Shown: piece after piece, positions 59,270 to 64,000 of the stretch
Layout of the letters: every line of letters starts with the position of its first letter
Numbering within the stretch: the first letter of the stretch is position 1
DNA from: Chrysoporthe austroafricana
Taxonomy: Eukaryota > Ascomycota > Sordariomycetes > Diaporthales > Cryphonectriaceae
Reading direction: 5' to 3'
Assembly (NCBI GenBank): GCA_001051155.2
Contig: JYIP02000001.1
Span: 1,364,001 to 1,428,000 of the forward strand
Length of the DNA stretch: 64,000 nt
Position numbers and translations under genes: made by a program
The notes under the pieces: model-generated
Told to the model about the DNA's origin: nothing
The model's database searches: none
The model's input: only the letters and a program-made list of their open reading frames with translations

Positions 59270-62160
59270 CTTGATTCTTGAAAGAAAAGGCACCCTTTGC
59301 GGCAAGTTCATGGTGCCAAATACTGAAAGTTATCAACGAAACGTCCTATATGAATAAAATATGTAGTAGCAATTTCACCCTTTTGCCTGCTAGAAACAGG
59401 GCAGATAGGCTACGTCTGGGGGGCTTCTATGAGCAGGGACAATCTCATGCAAGCCAAACGCAAGCCCCTGCCTCAGATCTGGCACCCGAAACAGAAATGA
59501 ATTGGAAGATGTATACATGGGAAGTATGTTGAATTCAGACTCAACAAGTGGGCGGTTCGAACAAACTTTGCACTGCCACGTTCTCCGATTTATGCTACAT
59601 CAACCTAGTATAGCGAAATTCAAAATGCAGTTTCCACCCATATACTATACGTCAAGCTCAACTTACCTTCAGAAAGTAGTTTTGGGTACTCATAGTATTC
59701 TACCCTACCACAATCAAATCACTTGAGCCCATCTAGAGTAATGATTTAGTTATATATAACAGTAAGATATAGAAGCTCATCATACTTCAATAGTAAGAAA
59801 GTAAGATCAGGCTGTTGGCTATTTATAAGTAAATTGGCTTCGCCACGCAAATGGATGGCTGGCGAGTGCGGCGATGCAACAGTCGCTATGTCAGAGATGT
59901 ACTGGCAATTTTGCGGAGCCGCACGCGACGAGGGATGAATCACAAAAGAGAAAAAGAAAGGAAGAATAAATAAATAGCTAGCGGTTATTCAAGACTCAAT
60001 GGGTTGGTCGGTCGCTCAAGACGGCTTTCAGGTGTGTCAAGCGTGGTTCGATTGGCACGGTTCGTGTGTGATTGAAGGCTCTTTCACTTGACGAGGTATG
60101 CTGCTGTTAGGCACTCGTTCATGGTTGCGGCGACCTCTAGAGGAACATTACTCGGAGAATTCAAGCCATTCGGGCCGGCCAACTGAAGTGGTAGTACTGC
60201 TGATGGGGAGATGGCTTCGCCTCAGGGTTCTAACACAAGCGAAAAAGGTCACTCCGCTCGTGCCGCCACCCATGATTTGGATAATCTAGGAGACTCACAA
60301 AGAGTTTCCTTCAGATCGTCTTCCTGGACGTTGACCCATGCACCACGAGGGATGTAAGATGGCGCCAATGTCCTTGAGGGTCTCGAGCCGATGCGTTGCT
60401 TGGCAGATCACGCAATCGAAGAATCGGCACTCGCGTGCCAACCGCAGAATCTGAAATGGCATGTCAACGCGGAAATTGAGACCGGCGATTATATGCAGGA
60501 CAGCTATGTGTATGTCGTGATCTCGTTCTACCCCCCGGCATCAACATCAGATACAGAGTAGAGAAGGAATTACCCAAACACATCAAAAGCTGCCACAGCC
60601 AACCTTGGCAGCACTAGGCATGTCAAGCCCACGGAGAGAACCCACAGCTGACCTTCACGAGGTTTAATGATAGGTTTCATTTTGTAGAGCAAGCGATTAC
60701 TAATGACGACCCTCAGACCCACGAAGCACTGGGGAAAACTTTGACCACACAACAATGGGTCTTTTGTACATTTGGGGATGACTTTGAATGTATGCGTGCT
60801 ATTATTCAAACGCGTGTGAGAAATGTACCATAGTACGAGCAGCAGCACAGCAGGACCAACACGACAAACGACATTTTGGTAAGGCATCACGCAAAGCTTC
60901 GGAGTGTTCATGTTTTTGAAAGAAGGACTGCTTACAGAAAGAACTCATCATCAAAATCATAAAGTTCCAGACTCCTTTGATATTGTCATGTTACTATACC
61001 TCGGTTCTGTGAATGGCCGCGCTCACCTGCTGACGAATTCCAAAGCACCTAGATGGTCGGAGGAAGGGGCTTGAAGACCATCTTGCAGAGCCTGGCATTA
61101 GCGCCCTTCCAAGGGGAGAACCTACCGGATCGCGGAGAGCGTCTGGTCGCAGCGATAGTTCATACAATATTAGCAAGGAAACTTATACGGTGTAGATGCC
61201 GTAGCACTTTACGCTTGTCGTTCTCTTGACCACGACAAAAGACTGAATTCTAGTAACACTTACACAAGTACCATCAAAATTAATGCTTTCCATTATGACT
61301 CTCAACGACATCCATTTTACCTTAAGCCATACAGCAGTGTGCTGAAGAAGATAGTATTTGAGTCTGCTACTGGGATTGGTAAATCTATCCAAAGGGCTAC
61401 CGAGGTAATTAGCATGGAGAATTTAAGGCATAAACTGAATGTTGATATGAACAACATTGTAGGTTTTGAATTGATGGCAAGATGAATATGTTTGAGGCTT
61501 GGATTCTCCCTTTTGGGAGTGAAAACAAAAACAGAGTGCTAGCATGAGCATCCATTCGAACGGGGCGAGATTTGCCGTAGACTGCATGTCTGTCGCTAGG
61601 GTCCCGGCATGATGATTTATGCTTCATATTTTTCAAAGCAAGGACTGGGCCTAATAACATGTACTGAAGTTCCGGTGGTCGGTCCTCTTCACTAACGTCG
61701 AATTACCGTACAGACGGTTGAGTAGGATCAAGATCGCTTTATGCAGGTCGTCAATACTGGAGCTGGTCAGTGAAGCAGGGTGAACTAAATTACTGGAAGT
61801 CGGAAGTCCTTTGAGGCTGTCCCAAAACCTTCTTGGTGCGCTCAACTGAAGCCCTCAACCCAAACTTTGTCCTACCAAGATAAGGCTGTCTGTGGTAAGA
61901 CAGGTAGGAATGCCTATCCGACGATGATGTCGTGTGATAAAGTTCCCGTCACACACTCGGACATAAATGATGCTCACGAACTTGAATTTGTGAATTCATT
62001 GTAAATTAACCTGCTGCCATGACCGTGGCGGCAGTGAAGTTGGCAGCTGCAAATCAGTGTGATCAAGCCACTCAGATGGGTATCAAAACGAGACGCGTTG
62101 CCCTCCCTCCTGCCATGCTATGTTCATTGATCTCATAATGTACACAATTCCGCTCCCGGC
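59270..62160. other. AT-rich gene-poor region
   Basis: Nearly 2.9 kb with lower GC and no intact gene. A minus-strand relic lies at 60249-60486 (separate entry). A 113-codon minus frame at 60570-60911 has two hydrophobic stretches (VLLLVLWYI, LSVGLTCLVLPRLAVAAF) but no family match. The stretch 61000-62100 shows nothing recognisable. Confidence 0.4.
60249..60486 (-). pseudogene. Frameshifted coding relic, family unknown
   Basis: Two protein-like pieces lie in adjacent frames: GLNFRVDMPFQILRLARECR and FFDCVICQATHRLETLKDIG, from 60486 down, then IPRGAWVNVQEDDLKETLCE, running to a stop at 60249. Their order suggests one ancestral gene split by a single-base change near 60365. I do not recognise the family. 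It could be a live exon of a gene I failed to assemble. Confidence 0.3.
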
Positions 62161-63084
62161 TCATGCCTTCCGGCCACTGCCAACCTCGTTGGCATTTGTC
62201 TGCAGCGTCATGAAGGACTTCGACTGAAGCTCAGGAATCGGTACCCGTGACAGGAAGATGCTCATGTAGGTGACCTTGGACCCGGTTGCGGGTGTGTCTC
62301 GGACAGCTCCCTCGAGGGCGGTCTGCATGGGTTCGAAGGCCTCGTCCTCCTCACTACTACCGTCGTCATCCCCCTCGACACCGTCCATAACCGTATCCTC
62401 AATGACCGTCTGGCTGGTGCCCCGTCTGGCCCCGCGGGAGTTAGATCTGCCCCTGCCACGTACATTCGCCTGGGCTGCGACCTCGTAAACCCGATTGTAC
62501 TGGTACCACGCCATGCCCGCCTCGCCCATCCGCCTCTTCGCGAGCTCCATGACCGTGACCATCTTCCCCGCGTCGCCCGCGCGTGCATGCAGCATCATGA
62601 CGCCCGGCCTGCCCTCGGGGCTGAACAGGTCAACGTGGCCCAGGTGCGCCAGCACGGACGTGACCTTCTTGTTGATCTTGCTTGAGGAGATGACCGAGGC
62701 CGTGATGATGCTGTACCTGGGCCCTAGCTCGGAAAGCAGCTCCTCGTGGGGCTGCATGGACAGGGCCCGCGGGATGGAGGAGGTGGAGAGGCCGACGCGC
62801 CGTTGCTTGCGGGAGTGCTGCTGGTTGTGGTGGCTGCTGTCGTCTGCGTTCGGGTTCGAGGAGGCGTCCCTGGTCGAGTCGATGACTTGGGGGTCTGCCG
62901 CGGTGGACGATACGGGGACAGTCGTGGTGTCATCTTCGACGGCGTCATCACGGCGGCGTTTGCCCGCGCGGGAGGAGTTGGAGGAGCCCGAGGGCCGGGG
63001 TGATGCCATGCTGGAGGAGACGGCTGTTGAGCCTATCATGTTGGGTGTGACGTCGAGACCGATTAGCAGATACTTGCACGGCAT
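62161..63084 (-). CDS. Alba-like DNA/RNA-binding domain protein
   Basis: Alba proteins bind nucleic acids, mostly RNA in eukaryotes. The Alba-like core runs from about residue 125: SIITASVISSSKINKKVTSV, LAHLGHVDLF, then PGVMMLHARAGDAGKMVTVM ... ELAKRRMGEAGMAWYQYNRV. It is followed by an RGRGRSNSRGARRG patch that can bind RNA, and an acidic stretch (DGVEGDDDGSSEEDEA). The N-terminal third is Ser/Asn/His-rich with a basic KRRRDD patch. Single exon as drawn, 307 aa from ATG 63084. A shorter start at 63009 (MASPRPSGSSNSS) is equally plausible. Confidence 0.75.
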   Translation of the reverse strand: MPCKYLLIGLDVTPNMIGSTAVSSSMASPRPSGSSNSSRAGKRRRDDAVEDDTTTVPVSSTAADPQVIDSTRDASSNPNADDSSHHNQQHSRKQRRVGLSTSSIPRALSMQPHEELLSELGPRYSIITASVISSSKINKKVTSVLAHLGHVDLFSPEGRPGVMMLHARAGDAGKMVTVMELAKRRMGEAGMAWYQYNRVYEVAAQANVRGRGRSNSRGARRGTSQTVIEDTVMDGVEGDDDGSSEEDEAFEPMQTALEGAVRDTPATGSKVTYMSIFLSRVPIPELQSKSFMTLQTNANEVGSGRKA

Positions 63085-64000
63085 CAAGAGTGGGGGCGGG
63101 ATGATAACTAGTTGGTCCTGTGACGAGGTATTTTGAAGAAGGAGTCCACAACCACAGGTGAGGTCGATTCGAAGGTTAGTGGTATGGTGGTGGTGTTAAC
63201 TGCGTAGGACTGAGGCCCTCTCTGAAGTCTCACGCTGGAATTTCTACGAGTGTTGCTTGTTTATCTATCGATAAGCCAGGAAGCTGTGATCTTTCGACCA
63301 CAGACCCCTGCAGCCTGGCTGGAGAAGGCGGGCCCATCTTCTCGACCTTTTATTTTTGGTGGGGGCACAGTGGACATCAATCCTCTGTTGATGATTATTA
63401 CGAGCAGAGACAGGCTGCACTGACCCAGATGCCAGGTCAAGCACCTATATCAACTTTTGTTTGAGTGTTCCTGCTTGTTCAATACGTGGGCTGGGGCAGT
63501 CACATGTCAAAAGGCATGAACGCCATTAGTGTCCCCACGGCCCAACGTCACAAGGGGAGCAAGGGGAATCATAGTTACACCAGATCTGTGAGGTAAGGCT
63601 ATATATGCACTCTAAATCGAACGAGCCGCAGGGTAGCGGGCAAGCGAGATGTTGGAGGGTTCGAGAGGACCGATAGGACCGACGCCGCGATGTAGACATG
63701 AGCTTATTTACACTACGATGTAAGTTGTATAGAATGTGCATTTTTAGCAGCGGTTGAAGACCGAGATGGTATAGAGGGGTTGTATTGTTCGGTTTTGAGA
63801 GGATTCTGGTGGTTCTTGCGGTTTTTTGAGAATGTTATTGAGGGGGTGAGTTGAGCTATAGATCATTCAGCCTTGCCTGACCTAACCATGTTGCTATTGC
63901 ACGGCCTGTTTATCGGATGCGGTTTCGATATATCTACGGGTAAGTTACTCACACCGGGTTGTCTACTTCCCGGGATGTTCTGTACGGACGTACTCCCCTT
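63085..64000. other. Upstream region of Alba gene
   Basis: The window ends in about 0.9 kb without a supported gene. A TATA-like ctatatatgc lies at 63600. Frames here are short and lack features. Confidence 0.45.

Overview
This 64 kb window is nuclear DNA from a filamentous ascomycete (Pezizomycotina), most likely a Sordariomycete. The genes carry short 55-150 nt introns with GT(A/G)AGT-type donors and CTAAC-like branch sites. Gene density is high and strands are mixed. Third codon positions of housekeeping genes are GC-rich. The gene set (beta-glucosidase I, Zn2Cys6 regulator, RTA1-like exporter, HeLo/kinase-like proteins, T5orf172 proteins) is typical of moulds. The class and the absence of a species name are inference; no rRNA or mitochondrial marker is present. 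Exon boundaries were placed by hand from splice signals, reading phase and family conservation; almost all multi-exon models close in frame.

Layout. 0-17 kb is housekeeping: the 3' end of an ALDH3 aldehyde dehydrogenase, GH3 beta-glucosidase I, MCM2 head-to-head with a UBR7/Mlo2-type UBR-box protein, a coiled-coil protein, a PPR-type complex I assembly factor (CIA84-like), and mitochondrial ribosomal protein bS18m head-to-head with the U3 snoRNP protein IMP3. 17-23 kb is a decayed accessory island. It holds a T5orf172 (GIY-YIG-like) gene broken in its C-terminal domain, a HeLo-like/pseudokinase gene with two frameshifts, and the stub of a protein kinase with a nonsense codon. 23-26 kb returns to housekeeping genes: mitochondrial Met-tRNA formyltransferase and an STF2-like hydrophilin whose start codon is split by an intron.

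26-34 kb is gene-poor. It has GTAC-rich inverted repeats, an AT-rich stretch with faint coding relics, and a divergent pair made of a Zn2Cys6 regulator and an RTA1-like membrane protein. 34-57 kb is dense again: DRE2 (Fe-S assembly), KEX1 carboxypeptidase, SFM1 SPOUT methyltransferase convergent with a cytosolic class 1A dihydroorotate dehydrogenase, RTF1 (Paf1 complex), PCT1 choline-phosphate cytidylyltransferase, an F-box protein, a Tctex-1 dynein light chain and VTC1. 57-64 kb is sparse and AT-richer, with a probably broken membrane-anchored surface protein, further relics and an Alba-domain protein.

The genes do not form one pathway. The most interesting material is the decayed 17.9-22.6 kb island, the regulator/RTA1 pair, and several unusual splice structures (5-nt first coding exon, split ATG, 18-nt microexon).
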